From Streptomyces sp. CB02980 (GTDB lineage: Bacteria > Actinomycetota > Actinomycetes > Streptomycetales > Streptomycetaceae), in assembly GCF_014451325.2 (NCBI RefSeq), contig NZ_JACSCH020000012.1, positions 124,001-188,000 of the forward strand: DNA of 64,000 nucleotides, written 5' to 3'. Position numbers and translations under genes: made by a program. A model generated the notes under the pieces. The model saw only the letters and a list, made by a program, of their open reading frames with translations, ran no database searches and was not told the origin of the DNA. Numbering within the stretch: the first letter of the stretch is position 1; the number at the start of each line of letters is the position of its first letter. Below are positions 18,224-27,163 of this stretch, one piece after another.

Positions 18224-19315
18224 ATGTCCCAGGCCACCGTCCTGCCCCCGGCCGCCGCCGCTCCCGCCGCGGCGCCTGCCCGTGCCCGGGGCGGCAGCGA
18301 GTTCACCCCGCTCCTGCGGACGGTCAGGTCACAGGGCCTCCTCGAACACCGCCCCGGCTGGTACGCCCGCGGAATCGCCGTCAACCTCCTCGGCATCGCC
18401 GCCGTCGTGACCGGACTCGCCCTGATCGGTCCCTCCTGGTGGGCGCTCCTCCTCGCCGTACCCCTTGCGCTGCTCTCCGCCCGGGCCGCGTTCGTCGGCC
18501 ACGACGCGGGTCACGCCCAGATCACCGCGAACCGCAAGGTCAGCCGGATCCTCCAGCTCGTCCACGCCAACCTCCTCCTCGGCATGAGCCGGGAGTGGTG
18601 GAACGACAAGCACAACCGCCACCACGCCCACCCCAACCACCTCGACAAGGACCCGGACGTCGCGGCCGACATCCTCGTCTTCGCCGAGCACCAGACGGCC
18701 GGCCGCACGGGGCTGCGCGGTTTCCTCACGCGTCACCAGGCGTGGCTGTTCTTCCCGCTGACGACCCTGGAGGGCATAGCGCTCAAGGTGTACGGAGTCC
18801 AGGCCCTGCTCGCCAAGGACGGGCCCTGCCGCTCCCGTCGCGAGCGGCTCGTCGAAGGCGCGCTGCTCCTCGCCCACTTCGCCGGCTACACGGCCCTGCT
18901 GCTCACCCTGCTCACCCCGGCCCAGGCGCTCGTCTTCGCCCTCGTCCACCAGATGCTGCTCGGCGTGCACCTGGGCATGGCCTTCGCGCCCAACCACAAG
19001 GGCATGGAGCGGCCCGACGAGCACGCGGACGGCGACGGCTGGGGTCACCTGCGGCGCCAGGTGCTCACCTCGCGCAACATCCGGGGCGGCGTCCTCACCG
19101 ACTGGTTCCTCGGCGGTCTCAACTACCAGGTCGAGCACCACCTCTTCCCGAGCATGCCGCGCCCGAACCTTCGTCTCGCCCAGCCCGCCGTCCGGGCCCA
19201 CTGCGCTGCCCTGGGCGTGCCGTACACGGAGACCGGTTTCGTGGACTCGTACCGACAGGCCCTCGGCCACCTGCACGACGTGGGCGCGCCGCTGCGGTCC
19301 GAGTGGGCCGAGTAG
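18224..19315 (+). CDS. Membrane fatty acid (acyl-lipid) desaturase
   Basis: 363 residues with the three di-iron histidine boxes of the membrane desaturase/hydroxylase superfamily: HDAGH (~93-97), HNRHH (~130-134) and QVEHH (~302-306). Hydrophobic segments lie between them (VNLLGIAAVVTGLALIG, WALLLAVPLALLSA, LLAHFAGYTALLLTLL). It should insert a double bond into membrane acyl chains using O2 and electrons from ferredoxin or a similar donor. The QVEHHLFPSMPR block matches front-end/omega-type bacterial desaturases; regiospecificity cannot be read. ATG 18224 has CCGGAG 8 nt upstream. Confidence 0.93.
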   Translation: MSQATVLPPAAAAPAAAPARARGGSEFTPLLRTVRSQGLLEHRPGWYARGIAVNLLGIAAVVTGLALIGPSWWALLLAVPLALLSARAAFVGHDAGHAQITANRKVSRILQLVHANLLLGMSREWWNDKHNRHHAHPNHLDKDPDVAADILVFAEHQTAGRTGLRGFLTRHQAWLFFPLTTLEGIALKVYGVQALLAKDGPCRSRRERLVEGALLLAHFAGYTALLLTLLTPAQALVFALVHQMLLGVHLGMAFAPNHKGMERPDEHADGDGWGHLRRQVLTSRNIRGGVLTDWFLGGLNYQVEHHLFPSMPRPNLRLAQPAVRAHCAALGVPYTETGFVDSYRQALGHLHDVGAPLRSEWAE

Positions 19316-19322
19316 GGTCGCA

Positions 19323-19347
19323 GATGATCACATGCGATGTGATCATC
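19323..19347. promoter_or_regulatory. Perfect palindromic operator upstream of the MOSC gene
   Basis: Arms gatgatcacat and atgtgatcatc form an 11-bp perfect inverted repeat around gcg. It lies 8 bp after the desaturase stop and 55 bp before the MOSC start. Its AT content is striking for this genome. It looks like a dimeric repressor site (MarR, GntR or TetR class all possible); a hairpin terminator is less likely because the loop is only 3 nt and there is no T-run. Confidence 0.65.
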
Positions 19348-19402
19348 GGTCCGGCGGTCGGTGCTTCGGCCGTCGGAAAGCGGAGAAGGGGAGCTCCTCG
19401 CC

Positions 19403-19948
19403 ATGAGCGACGGCACGGTCACCACGGTCAGCAGCAACGGCACGTACACGTTCACCAAGCCCAACCGCGAGGGCATCACCCTCCTCGCCGGGCTCGGCGT
19501 GGAGGGCGACGTCCACGCGGGCGTGACGGTCAAGCACCGGTCGCGCGTCGCCCAGGACCCGACCCAGCCGAACCTTCGTCAGGTCCACCTCATCCACGCG
19601 GAGCTCTTCGACGACGTCGCCGGAGCCGGTTTCGAGGTCGCGCCCGGCGACCTCGGCGAGAACGTCACCACCCGGGGGATCGACCTCCTCGGCCTGCCCA
19701 CCGGCACCCGCCTGCACCTCGGCAAGGAGGCGGTCGTCGAGATCACCGGACTCCGCAACCCGTGCGCCCAGATCGACAACTTCCGGCACGGACTGCTCAA
19801 GCAGGTGCTCGGCCGTGACGAGAACGGCGAGATCGTGCGCAAGGCCGGGATCATGGGCATCGTCCTGACCGGCGGCGAGGTGCGCCCCGGCGACCCGATC
19901 CGCGCCGAGCTGCCGGATGCCCCGCACCGCCCGCTGGAGAAGGTCTGA
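19403..19948 (+). CDS. MOSC-domain protein
   Basis: 181 residues, nearly all one MOSC (molybdenum cofactor sulfurase C-terminal) domain: GLGVEGDVHAG, RQVHLIHAELFDDV, DLGENVTTRGIDL, and the conserved Cys in GLRNPCAQID. This resembles the stand-alone YiiM/YuaD-type proteins that bind the molybdenum cofactor or deliver sulfur; the substrate is not known here. ATG 19403 follows AAGGGGAG. A perfect palindrome lies upstream and tandem repeats downstream. Confidence 0.92.
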   Translation: MSDGTVTTVSSNGTYTFTKPNREGITLLAGLGVEGDVHAGVTVKHRSRVAQDPTQPNLRQVHLIHAELFDDVAGAGFEVAPGDLGENVTTRGIDLLGLPTGTRLHLGKEAVVEITGLRNPCAQIDNFRHGLLKQVLGRDENGEIVRKAGIMGIVLTGGEVRPGDPIRAELPDAPHRPLEKV

Positions 19949-20045
19949 GCCACGGGTCTGAGCCATGGGTCTCAGTCACGGGTCTGAGCCTGGGCCTCAG
20001 TCACGGGTTGTGCCACGGGTCTGAGCCAAGGGTCTCGGCCACGGG
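19946..20045. repeat. Degenerate ~15-bp tandem repeat after the MOSC gene
   Basis: About seven imperfect copies of cacgggtctgagcc run between the MOSC stop and the converging esterase gene. They are not coding in any consistent frame. Confidence 0.8.
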
Positions 20046-20107
20046 GCCCCGGGCTCCTACCGGTCCCCAGGGCTCACCTTCTCCAGGGCGGAACCGGCCC
20101 CCGTAGC

Positions 20108-21496
20108 TCACCCCTCCAGGGCGCAGGAGTTCACCACGTCACCGCTCGCGGGTCGGGTGATCGTCCGGTCCGCCGGCGGATCCGTACCCTCCTCGACCCA
20201 CTTCGTCAGCGCGTCGAACGCGGAGCGGTAGCACGGCAGGATCGGACGCAGACGGTCCGGATACGTGTCGTACAGGCCGTCGGTGTGCGTCCCGTCCTGC
20301 ACCGTGTAGAACCGGTGCATCCCGCCCCGGCCCCGCCCGTCGATCATCCGCGTGTACACGTCGGAGTCGGTGGCGAGGGGCAGCAGCGTGTCGAGGTCGC
20401 CGTGGAGGGTGATGAGCGGCTTGCCGATGCGACCGGTGAGCGCGACCTTCGCCACCGCGCGGTGTACGGAGGCGGGCCGGGCGGCGTAGTCGTACGAGGC
20501 GTCCGAGGCGCAGGGTGCGAAGATCTGCTCCACGGTCCCGCCGGCGGTGGAACCGGGGCAGCCGGGGTCGTACGAGGGGTCGAACTCGGCCCGGAAGATC
20601 TTCTGTGTCAGACCCCAGTACGCCTTCTCGTGGTACGGCCACAGGAAGCGCGACCCGGGTGCGAAGCCTGCCTCGATCAGGTCCTCGTCGGAGGCCTGCC
20701 CGAGCGACCGGGCCACCGTCACCGGCAGGCTGGTCAGGAGGTTGGGGCCGCGCGAGGTCCAGAGCACGCCCTCCCAGTCGACGCCGCCGTCGTACAGCTC
20801 GGGACGGTTCTCCAGCTGCCAGCGCGTCAGATAGCCGCCGTTGGAGATGCCCGTCATGTACGTGCGCTCCGGGGCGCTGCCGTAGCGCTGCCGAACGGCC
20901 TTCTTCGCGGCCCGCGTCAGCTCCGTCACCCGGCGGTTCCACTCGGCGACCGCGTCCCCGGGACCGCGTCCGTCGGTGAAGAAGTCCGGTCCCGTGTTGC
21001 CCTTGTCTGTGGCCGCGTAGGCGAAGCCCCGGGCGAGGACCTGGTCGGAGATGAGCGCGTCCGTGGAGTACTGGCGCCGGGTTCCGGGCGCGCCGGTGAC
21101 GACGAGGCCGCCGTTCCAGCGGTCGGGCAGCCTGATGACGAACTGTGCGTCGTGCGCCCAGCCGTGGGTGGCGTTGAGCCGCGAGTCGTCGGGGAAGTAG
21201 CCGTCGATCTGGACGCCGGGCACGCCCGACGGGTTACGGGTCCCGAGGGCGGCGAGGCCGGCCTGGTCCGCCGTGTCGGTGTACGGCGTGCCCGCGAGCC
21301 CGGCGGTCGTCAGATCCGCCAGGCAGGCGGACTGCTGGTGCTCGGCGCCGGGAACGTGGAGCCGGTCCTGGCGCGCGCAGTGCGTGGTGCTGCCCGCGGC
21401 TGCCCGCTCCTCCGCCCCGGCGGGCCCCGCGGGAGCCAGGACGGTGACGGCGGTCAGGAGTGCGGCGAGCAGCGGGACGCCTGGGAACAGGCGCAT
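20108..21496 (-). CDS. Secreted tannase/feruloyl-esterase-like alpha/beta hydrolase
   Basis: 462 residues. A Sec signal peptide (RLFPGVPLLAALLTAVTVLA, cleavage near AGAEE) starts the protein. The mature enzyme has the nucleophile motif GISNGG, an acid in HGDLDTLLP and a His in DGTHTDG, in the order expected for an alpha/beta hydrolase of the tannase/feruloyl esterase or 3-hydroxybutyrate-oligomer hydrolase group. It likely cleaves extracellular ester bonds; the substrate is uncertain. ATG 21496 is chosen from GGAGG 5 nt upstream; a longer in-frame start at 21580 would hide the signal peptide. Confidence 0.85.
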   Translation of the reverse strand: MRLFPGVPLLAALLTAVTVLAPAGPAGAEERAAAGSTTHCARQDRLHVPGAEHQQSACLADLTTAGLAGTPYTDTADQAGLAALGTRNPSGVPGVQIDGYFPDDSRLNATHGWAHDAQFVIRLPDRWNGGLVVTGAPGTRRQYSTDALISDQVLARGFAYAATDKGNTGPDFFTDGRGPGDAVAEWNRRVTELTRAAKKAVRQRYGSAPERTYMTGISNGGYLTRWQLENRPELYDGGVDWEGVLWTSRGPNLLTSLPVTVARSLGQASDEDLIEAGFAPGSRFLWPYHEKAYWGLTQKIFRAEFDPSYDPGCPGSTAGGTVEQIFAPCASDASYDYAARPASVHRAVAKVALTGRIGKPLITLHGDLDTLLPLATDSDVYTRMIDGRGRGGMHRFYTVQDGTHTDGLYDTYPDRLRPILPCYRSAFDALTKWVEEGTDPPADRTITRPASGDVVNSCALEG

Positions 21497-21667
21497 GGAG
21501 GCCTCCGGGGAGCGGGGGAAAGGGATGCGGCGCCACATCGTGCGGCGCACCCTCACCACCGGGCCATGGTCCCGGACCACACCTCGGGCTGTCGGGCCGT
21601 GTGGATCGGCATGACACCCTCGGCGGGCCTCCTGCCGAGCAGGAGGCGAGCAGGAGGCGATCAGAAA

Positions 21668-21703
21668 TCGATCGGCTCGATCGGCTCGATCGGCTCGATC
21701 GGG
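21668..21703. repeat. 9-bp tandem repeat (tcgatcggc x4)
   Basis: Four copies of tcgatcggc lie just after the stop of the leftward hypothetical gene, in the gap to the esterase promoter. Non-coding. Confidence 0.85.
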
Positions 21704-21719
21704 GCCGATGGGGAGTCGA

Positions 21720-22757
21720 TCAGGAGGGCCGTACCGCCATCGCGTCGAGCCCCTCGAGGAGCGCGGGCAGCCGCGGACCGCGGGCCACCGGCAGGACCTC
21801 GCCCGGCAGCTCGTCGAGCAGGACGAAGGCCATGTCGTCCGGACGCGCCACCAGCGACCAGCCGGGGCCGTCCGCGCGCAACGTCCGCACGCCCCCGTCC
21901 GTACCGGTGTCGGAGGACCGCACCCGCCCGATCGGCGGCGGCTCCTTGAGGTAGCCGCGGAGCTCGTCGAGGGCCCGGCGGACTCCGGTGTACGGGTCGG
22001 CGACGGCGTCTGCGGCCGCTGCCGCGCCGGTGGACGACACGCCCTCGCCCGATGTCGCCGCGTCGGTGGACGGCGCCGCCTTCGGGGGCGGCGCTGCCTT
22101 CTTGGGGGAGGGCCTCTCGAACCACGTCGTGGGCCTTGGCGCGGCCTCGGCCGGTGTCCTGGGCGAGGCGGCGGGCTCTGACGACGACACCGCGCTTTCG
22201 GACGGGACCGGCGTTTCGGACGGCACCGCCGCCCCCGTGTCCGACGACGCGCCGTCCGTCACCTGGCTCCGCCAGGCGGACCACTGGAGTGCCACCTCGT
22301 CCGCGCCGAGGCGCCGCTGGGCAGGCCCCCAAGCGTCGCCGGACGGCGGGACCAGCGGGGCCGGGTCACCCTCCTCCGGCTCCGGGTCGTGCGGGGCCGG
22401 CACGCCGGGCGCGCGCGTCACCACCGCGAGCGGCCAGCCCGGCAGCCCGGCGACCACCGAGTGTTCGTCGGGGGAAAGGTCGTAGGCCATGCCGCAGTCC
22501 CAGGAGGAGATGGCCACCGCGACGAGCGACACGTCGTCGACGACGACCGTCCACCGCGCGCCGAGCCCGTCCTGGCCGAACACGAGCCCGTACCCCTCGG
22601 CGTACGGCTGGAGCCCGAGCGCCGTGCAGGCCGCCGGGTAGTCGTCGCCGAGCACGCTCGGGAATCGCGCGGGCGTCAGCAGTGCCGCGGTCAGCACGAA
22701 CAGCGCGTCGGCAGCGCCGTCGGCCTCGGCCTCGGCGATCGGGTCCGTCCCAGCCAC
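21720..22757 (-). CDS. Conserved hypothetical two-domain protein
   Basis: 345 residues, soluble and acidic. An N-terminal ~135-residue domain (ALFVLTAALLTPARFP, RWTVVVDDVSLVAVAISSWDCGMAYDLSPDE) is joined by a ~120-residue Ser/Ala/Pro linker to a C-terminal domain (GVRRALDELRGYLKEPP, GWSLVARPDDMAFVLLDELPGEVLPVARG). I do not recognise either. GTG 22757 is chosen because GGGGAGG lies 5 nt upstream. The fold style suggests a cytoplasmic protein with two related domains, possibly of immunity-protein type, but nothing in the context supports a function. Confidence 0.7.
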   Translation of the reverse strand: MAGTDPIAEAEADGAADALFVLTAALLTPARFPSVLGDDYPAACTALGLQPYAEGYGLVFGQDGLGARWTVVVDDVSLVAVAISSWDCGMAYDLSPDEHSVVAGLPGWPLAVVTRAPGVPAPHDPEPEEGDPAPLVPPSGDAWGPAQRRLGADEVALQWSAWRSQVTDGASSDTGAAVPSETPVPSESAVSSSEPAASPRTPAEAAPRPTTWFERPSPKKAAPPPKAAPSTDAATSGEGVSSTGAAAAADAVADPYTGVRRALDELRGYLKEPPPIGRVRSSDTGTDGGVRTLRADGPGWSLVARPDDMAFVLLDELPGEVLPVARGPRLPALLEGLDAMAVRPS

Positions 22758-22919
22758 GCATGCCTCCCCATCTGGTTGTCGGCGCACCTTAACCAGTGAG
22801 TAGGGAGCCCTGTCCATAGCCCGGCGCCGTGACCTGCATCGCCGTACGGGCGCGGGCCGGGCGGCAGACCGCGGCGCCGCCGCGTCTCCCGCGCTCGGGC
22901 CCGCCCCGCACCGCGAGCC

Positions 22920-23255
22920 CTACGCGTCGGCCTCAGGTCGCCCCGCCGGGTCCTCCCGCAGGCCCAGCAGCGAGCGGGCCACGACCCTCGGCGACTCGTT
23001 CCGTTCCCGGGCGAGGGTGAGGAGGGCCCGGCAGGCCAGCTCGTTGACGCCGAACGACAGCATGCCGGGGGAGACCCGGCTGGCCGCCTCCTCCGCCCGC
23101 GCCGGATCGTCCTCGGCGCACGCGGCCACGTACTCGGCGGCCGCCTCGAAGAGGTTGTGCCCCTGCCGGGGGCGCGCTGGCGCCGGCGCGGCGGCCTCGG
23201 GTGCCCGCCGGGCGGACGGAAGGAGCCTGCGCAGTCTTTCGGGTACCCGTGCCAC
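22920..23255 (-). CDS. Small helical hypothetical protein
   Basis: 111 residues from GTG 23255 (AAGGCGG about 6 nt upstream). A basic N-terminus (RVPERLRRLLPSARRA) is followed by Ala/Glu-rich helices (LFEAAAEYVAACAEDDPARAEEAASRV). Nothing recognised; no signal peptide or membrane segment. A longer frame reaches 23369, but the extra part has poor composition. Confidence 0.55.
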   Translation of the reverse strand: MARVPERLRRLLPSARRAPEAAAPAPARPRQGHNLFEAAAEYVAACAEDDPARAEEAASRVSPGMLSFGVNELACRALLTLARERNESPRVVARSLLGLREDPAGRPEADA

Positions 23256-23341
23256 GTCGCGCCGCCTTTCCCGGGCACGACTGCCCGGCACATCCACGGT
23301 AGTCAGTGAAGTGCTGGGAAAGAAGGGTGCGTTGGGGTCGG

Positions 23342-25330
23342 CTAGGAAGCCCCGCCGCTGGTGGACCACTGCTGGGCCGGCGGCGAGACGTTCTTCAGGA
23401 GCGGGAGGTTCCTCTCGACGGCCTTCTTCCAGGAGCCGTCGTCGATCATCTTCTGGAGCGCCCGCTGGACGGTGCCCTTCGCATCGCCGCCCTCCGGAAC
23501 GCCGATGCCGTAGAGCTCGTCGCTGACACTGAACCCGGCGAGCTTGAACCGGCCCTTGTACGCGTCGTGCGCGGCGTACCCGGCGAGCAGCGTGTTGTCG
23601 GTGGTGACGGCGTCGACGGCGCCCGAGGCGAGGTCGTCGATGCAGCGGGCGTAGCTGTCGTAGGTCACGACCTGTGCCTGGGGGGCGAGCTTCGTCCGGA
23701 TCAGGAGCGCGGTACCGGTACCCGTGGCCGTGCAGACCTTCCGGCCGTTGAGATCCGTCGGGCGCTTGACCGTGGTGTCGGTCGCGGGGAGCAGGACGTC
23801 CTGATGGGCCGTGAAGTAGGGACCGACGAAGTCGACCTTCTTGTCCCGCAGGGAGTTGAACGTGTACGTGGCCACGACGAGGTCGACATCACCACTGGTG
23901 AGGAGCGACTCGCGGGCGGAGCTCCGGGCCTCCTTCCACACGATGTCGGCAGGAGCGTGCCCGAGCACGCGCGCGACGTAGGTCGCCACCTCCACGTCGA
24001 GACCGGCGTACGTGCCGTCCGGGTTCTTGAAGCCGAGTCCGGGCTGGTCGAACTTGATGCCGATGGTGATCTTGGGCCCGCCGCCGGTCGGGGTCGCTCC
24101 GGAGGCGCCCGTGGAGGGGGTGGAGGGTGTCGACGGCGAGGAGGACCCCTGGCCGCTGGGCTTGCCCTCGACGCGGTCGCCGTCTCCGTCGCCCTTCTCG
24201 CCGCCGAACGGGAGGAGGTTCCAGACGAGCACACCGCTGAGGACGACGGCCGCCCCTGCTACCGCCGCGTACACCCCGCCGCGCCGCCTGTGTGCCGTGG
24301 GCGGCCTGGACGGTACCGGGGGCGCGAGGGGGAAAGCGGTGGCGGTGTCCGCGCCCGCGTCGACGGAGGGGCGTGCGTCGGCCACGGCCGCATGAGGCAC
24401 CTGATCTTGCGGCTGCGGCTGCCGTTGAGGTCGAGACGGTGGCTGTGGCTGCGGCTGTGGTTGAGACGGTGGCTGCGGCTGAGGTCGAGCGTGAGCGTCC
24501 GCTCTGGCCTCCGCCTCCACTTCGGCGAGCATCCGGTCCAGCGCCTCGCCGTCGGGGCGCGCCGCCGGATCCCGTACCAGCACGCTCGTCAGAACCCGTG
24601 TCAGCGGCCCGGCCCGCCGAGGCGGCGGCACCTCCTCGCCGAGGACGGCCGCGAGCGTGGCGAGCGTGTTCGCACGGCGCAGCGGATGGTGGCCTTCCAC
24701 CGCGACGTACAGCGTCATGGCCAGCGACCAGAGGTCGGCGGCCGGCCCGCCCTCCTCGCCGCTGACGCGTTCGGGCGCCATGTAGTCGGGCGTGCCGATG
24801 ATGGACCCGGCGGCGGTGAGGGCGGTGGCCCCGTGGGTCGCCGCGATGCCGAAGTCGGTCAGGACCGGCTGTCCGTCGGGCCGCAGCAGGACGTTCGGCG
24901 GCTTGACGTCCCGGTGCTGGATGCCCACCGCGTGGGCCGCCCGCAGCCCCGCGAGGATCCCGCGCCCCAGCGTCGCCGCCTCGCCGACGGCGAGTGCACC
25001 GCCGTCGAGGCGGTCCTGGAGGGAACCGCCGGGGACCAGCTCCATGACGAGCCAGGGGTACGTGCCCTCGCCGCCGTCCACGATGTGATGGATGGTCACC
25101 ACCTGGGGGTGCGCCACGCGCGCGAGTGCCCGGGCCTCACGCAGTACCCGGATGCGGAGCTCCCGGGCGGCCTCGGGGTCGTACTCGGCCAGCGCGGGGT
25201 CGGGCGGGCGGACCTCCTTGAGGGCGACCTCACGGTGGAGCGCCAGGTCCCGTGCGCGCCACACGGTGCCCATACCGCCGCCGCCGAGCCGCCCCACCAG
25301 CTCGAACCGATCGTCGACCACCCGCGCCAC
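23342..25330 (-). CDS. Transmembrane Ser/Thr kinase with an extracellular solute-binding domain
   Basis: 662 residues. The kinase domain covers ~8-275: Gly loop GRLGGGGMGTV, Lys38 (VALKEV), HRDVKPPNVLL with the catalytic Asp141, DFG at 159-161 and MAPERVSGE. A juxtamembrane Gln/Pro repeat follows (~300-320), then one membrane helix (~347-368). Outside the cell a Ser/Thr linker leads to a family-3 periplasmic-binding domain (~424-650): KITIGIKFDQPGLGFKNPDG, GLDVEVATYVARVLG, DLVVATYTFNSLRDKKVDFVGPY. That family binds amino acids such as glutamate and glutamine. The obvious reading is a receptor kinase that phosphorylates cytoplasmic targets in response to an amino acid. The second Pro in KPPN is unusual (mostly KPxN with a small residue). 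Confidence 0.93.
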   Translation of the reverse strand: MARVVDDRFELVGRLGGGGMGTVWRARDLALHREVALKEVRPPDPALAEYDPEAARELRIRVLREARALARVAHPQVVTIHHIVDGGEGTYPWLVMELVPGGSLQDRLDGGALAVGEAATLGRGILAGLRAAHAVGIQHRDVKPPNVLLRPDGQPVLTDFGIAATHGATALTAAGSIIGTPDYMAPERVSGEEGGPAADLWSLAMTLYVAVEGHHPLRRANTLATLAAVLGEEVPPPRRAGPLTRVLTSVLVRDPAARPDGEALDRMLAEVEAEARADAHARPQPQPPSQPQPQPQPPSRPQRQPQPQDQVPHAAVADARPSVDAGADTATAFPLAPPVPSRPPTAHRRRGGVYAAVAGAAVVLSGVLVWNLLPFGGEKGDGDGDRVEGKPSGQGSSSPSTPSTPSTGASGATPTGGGPKITIGIKFDQPGLGFKNPDGTYAGLDVEVATYVARVLGHAPADIVWKEARSSARESLLTSGDVDLVVATYTFNSLRDKKVDFVGPYFTAHQDVLLPATDTTVKRPTDLNGRKVCTATGTGTALLIRTKLAPQAQVVTYDSYARCIDDLASGAVDAVTTDNTLLAGYAAHDAYKGRFKLAGFSVSDELYGIGVPEGGDAKGTVQRALQKMIDDGSWKKAVERNLPLLKNVSPPAQQWSTSGGAS

Positions 25331-25495
25331 TCACAGCCCCCTCAGTCGCACCGCCGACCCCGCCCCGACTCTGCCACATCCGCGTGAGGGTTCCGGCCGG
25401 ATCAAGGACGGGGACGAGGGGGCACGAGGGCGGGCAGCCGGGCGCGCCCCGGCACTCGTGCTCCGCAGGGAGTGCGAAGGGCGACGGCTCGCGCC

Positions 25496-26104
25496 TCAGG
25501 CCTCCCGTACGGCCATGGCCAGGTAGCGCGCGTCCTCGTCGACGTAACTGACGAGCCGCCAGCCCGCCTCGGCGAGTACGGGGCGCAGCCGGGGTTCGGC
25601 GCGCAGGTCGTCCGGGGTGATCTGCCGGCCGTGGCGGGCCGCGAGGGCCGCCCGTCCGATCGGGTGGAAGAGTGCGAGCCGGCCGCCGGGCCGTACGGCG
25701 CGGGCGAGTTCCCGCAGACCGGCGACGGGTTCGGCGAGGTGCGAGACGAGTCCCGCCCCGAAGACCGCGTCCAGCGCGCCGTCGCGCACCGGCAGGCGTC
25801 CGACGTCGGTGAGCAGCAGCGTCGCCGTCCCGGCCGTGCCGCCGCGCCCGGCGGCGACGGCCCGCTCGAGCATCTCGGGGGTGAGGTCGGCGCCGAGTAC
25901 GGTGCCGGACGGGCCGACGGCGGCGCGGAGCGGTGTGAGGGCGCGGCCGGTCCCGCAGCCGGCGTCGAGCACCGCGTCGCCAGGGCGCAGGCCGAGCTCC
26001 TCCACGGCGGCGGCGTACGCGGGACCGTCGTCGGGGAACCGGCTGTCCCAGTCGGCGGCGCGGGAGCCGAAGAACTCTCGGACGTGTGTGGGGTCATCGC
26101 TCAT
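25496..26104 (-). CDS. SAM-dependent class I methyltransferase
   Basis: 202 residues. Motif I is VLDAGCGTGRALTPLR, motif II GTVLGADLTPEMLERA, then LLLTDVGRLPVRDGALDAVFGAGLVSHLAEP and LARAVRPGGRLALFHPIG, a typical Methyltransf_11 protein. Substrate unknown. ATG 26104 is chosen since homologous proteins begin MSDDPTHVREFF; the longer frame upstream crosses the MHYT gene on the other strand. Confidence 0.88.
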   Translation of the reverse strand: MSDDPTHVREFFGSRAADWDSRFPDDGPAYAAAVEELGLRPGDAVLDAGCGTGRALTPLRAAVGPSGTVLGADLTPEMLERAVAAGRGGTAGTATLLLTDVGRLPVRDGALDAVFGAGLVSHLAEPVAGLRELARAVRPGGRLALFHPIGRAALAARHGRQITPDDLRAEPRLRPVLAEAGWRLVSYVDEDARYLAMAVREA

Positions 26105-26281
26105 GCGCTCATGATTCCGTACCCGGAGGAGTGACCGTCGTGTGTGAACATTTTGTGTGCACCGTGTGTGTGCACGTTCGAGCCCGGTGTGATCGTTCGG
26201 GATCATCTCTCTATCATATTCCATCAGCTTTCGAAATGCGCCCCTGGTGCGCCCCCTGATGCGCACTAGCGTCCGGGAGCC
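26105..26281. promoter_or_regulatory. AT-rich divergent promoter region upstream of the MHYT gene
   Basis: Unusually AT-rich and repeat-rich for this window: tgtg-rich tracts, gtgcac repeated at 26156 and 26171, an inverted repeat tgatc-N6-gatca near 26191, and tatcat near 26213 that could be a -10 element. It separates the methyltransferase from the MHYT/conservon direction. Confidence 0.5.
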
Positions 26282-27109
26282 ATGGGACACCTGGACCACG
26301 CCACCTTCGGCTGGCTGACACCTGCACTGTCGTACGCGATGGCCTGCGTCGGCGCCGCCCTCGGGCTGCGCTGCACCGTACGCGCCCTCGACGCGACCGG
26401 CCGCTCGCGGCGCAACTGGCTGCTCACGGCGGCCTCCGCGATCGGCACCGGCATCTGGACGATGCACTTCGTGGCGATGCTCGGCTTCGGCGTGACCGGC
26501 ACCGACATCCGCTACAACGTTCCGCTCACCATCCTCAGCCTCGTCATCGCGATGGCCGTCGTCGGAGTCGGGGTGTTCGCCGTCGGCTACGGACGCGACC
26601 GCGTCCGCTCGCTCCTGATCGGCGGACTCACCACAGGTGTCGGCGTGGCGAGCATGCACTACATGGGCATGGCCGCCCTCCGGCTCCACGGCGAGGTCCG
26701 CTTCGACCCCCTGCTCGTCGGCCTCTCCGTGCTCATCGCCGTCGTCGCCGCCACCGCTGCCCTGTGGGCGGCCCTCAACATCCACTCAGCCGCCGCCGTG
26801 GCCGTCGCCTCGCTCGTGATGGGCGCGGCCGTCAGCAGCATGCACTACACCGGCATGTTCGCGGTGCGGGTGGACGTGGCCCCCTCGACCGCCACCCTCC
26901 CCGGCGCCACGGTCATGCAGTTCATCTTCCCGCTCGCCGTCGGCCTCGGCTCGTACCTCTTCATCACCTCCGCCTTCGTCGCACTCTCTCCGACGGCCAA
27001 GGAACGTGCGGCGTACGCCTCCGCCGGCCGCCTCACCGACGAGCGCGCGGTGGACGTCGCACCCCCCGGCTTCCGGACCGCTGAATCCGCCCGTACACCC
27101 GCGAGCTGA
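26282..27109 (+). CDS. MHYT-domain integral membrane sensor protein
   Basis: 275 residues with seven hydrophobic helices and the MHYT signature three times at helix ends: TGIWTMHFVAM (variant MHF), GVASMHYMGM and SSMHYTGM. MHYT domains are thought to bind copper and sense O2, CO or NO. Most are joined to a GGDEF/EAL or kinase domain; this one ends in a short cytoplasmic tail with no output module. It lies 54 bp before the conservon in the same direction, so its signal could be passed to it; that is inference. Confidence 0.9.
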   Translation: MGHLDHATFGWLTPALSYAMACVGAALGLRCTVRALDATGRSRRNWLLTAASAIGTGIWTMHFVAMLGFGVTGTDIRYNVPLTILSLVIAMAVVGVGVFAVGYGRDRVRSLLIGGLTTGVGVASMHYMGMAALRLHGEVRFDPLLVGLSVLIAVVAATAALWAALNIHSAAAVAVASLVMGAAVSSMHYTGMFAVRVDVAPSTATLPGATVMQFIFPLAVGLGSYLFITSAFVALSPTAKERAAYASAGRLTDERAVDVAPPGFRTAESARTPAS

Positions 27110-27163
27110 ACCGAACTTCGTACACCACGCACCAGAGACCGTCGCAGCCGGAACGAGGAGGCC

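Noticed and set aside
18130..19818. A 562-codon frame overlapping desaturase and MOSC genes
   Set aside because: Arg/Pro-rich shadow frame; the desaturase histidine boxes and MOSC motifs are in the other frames.
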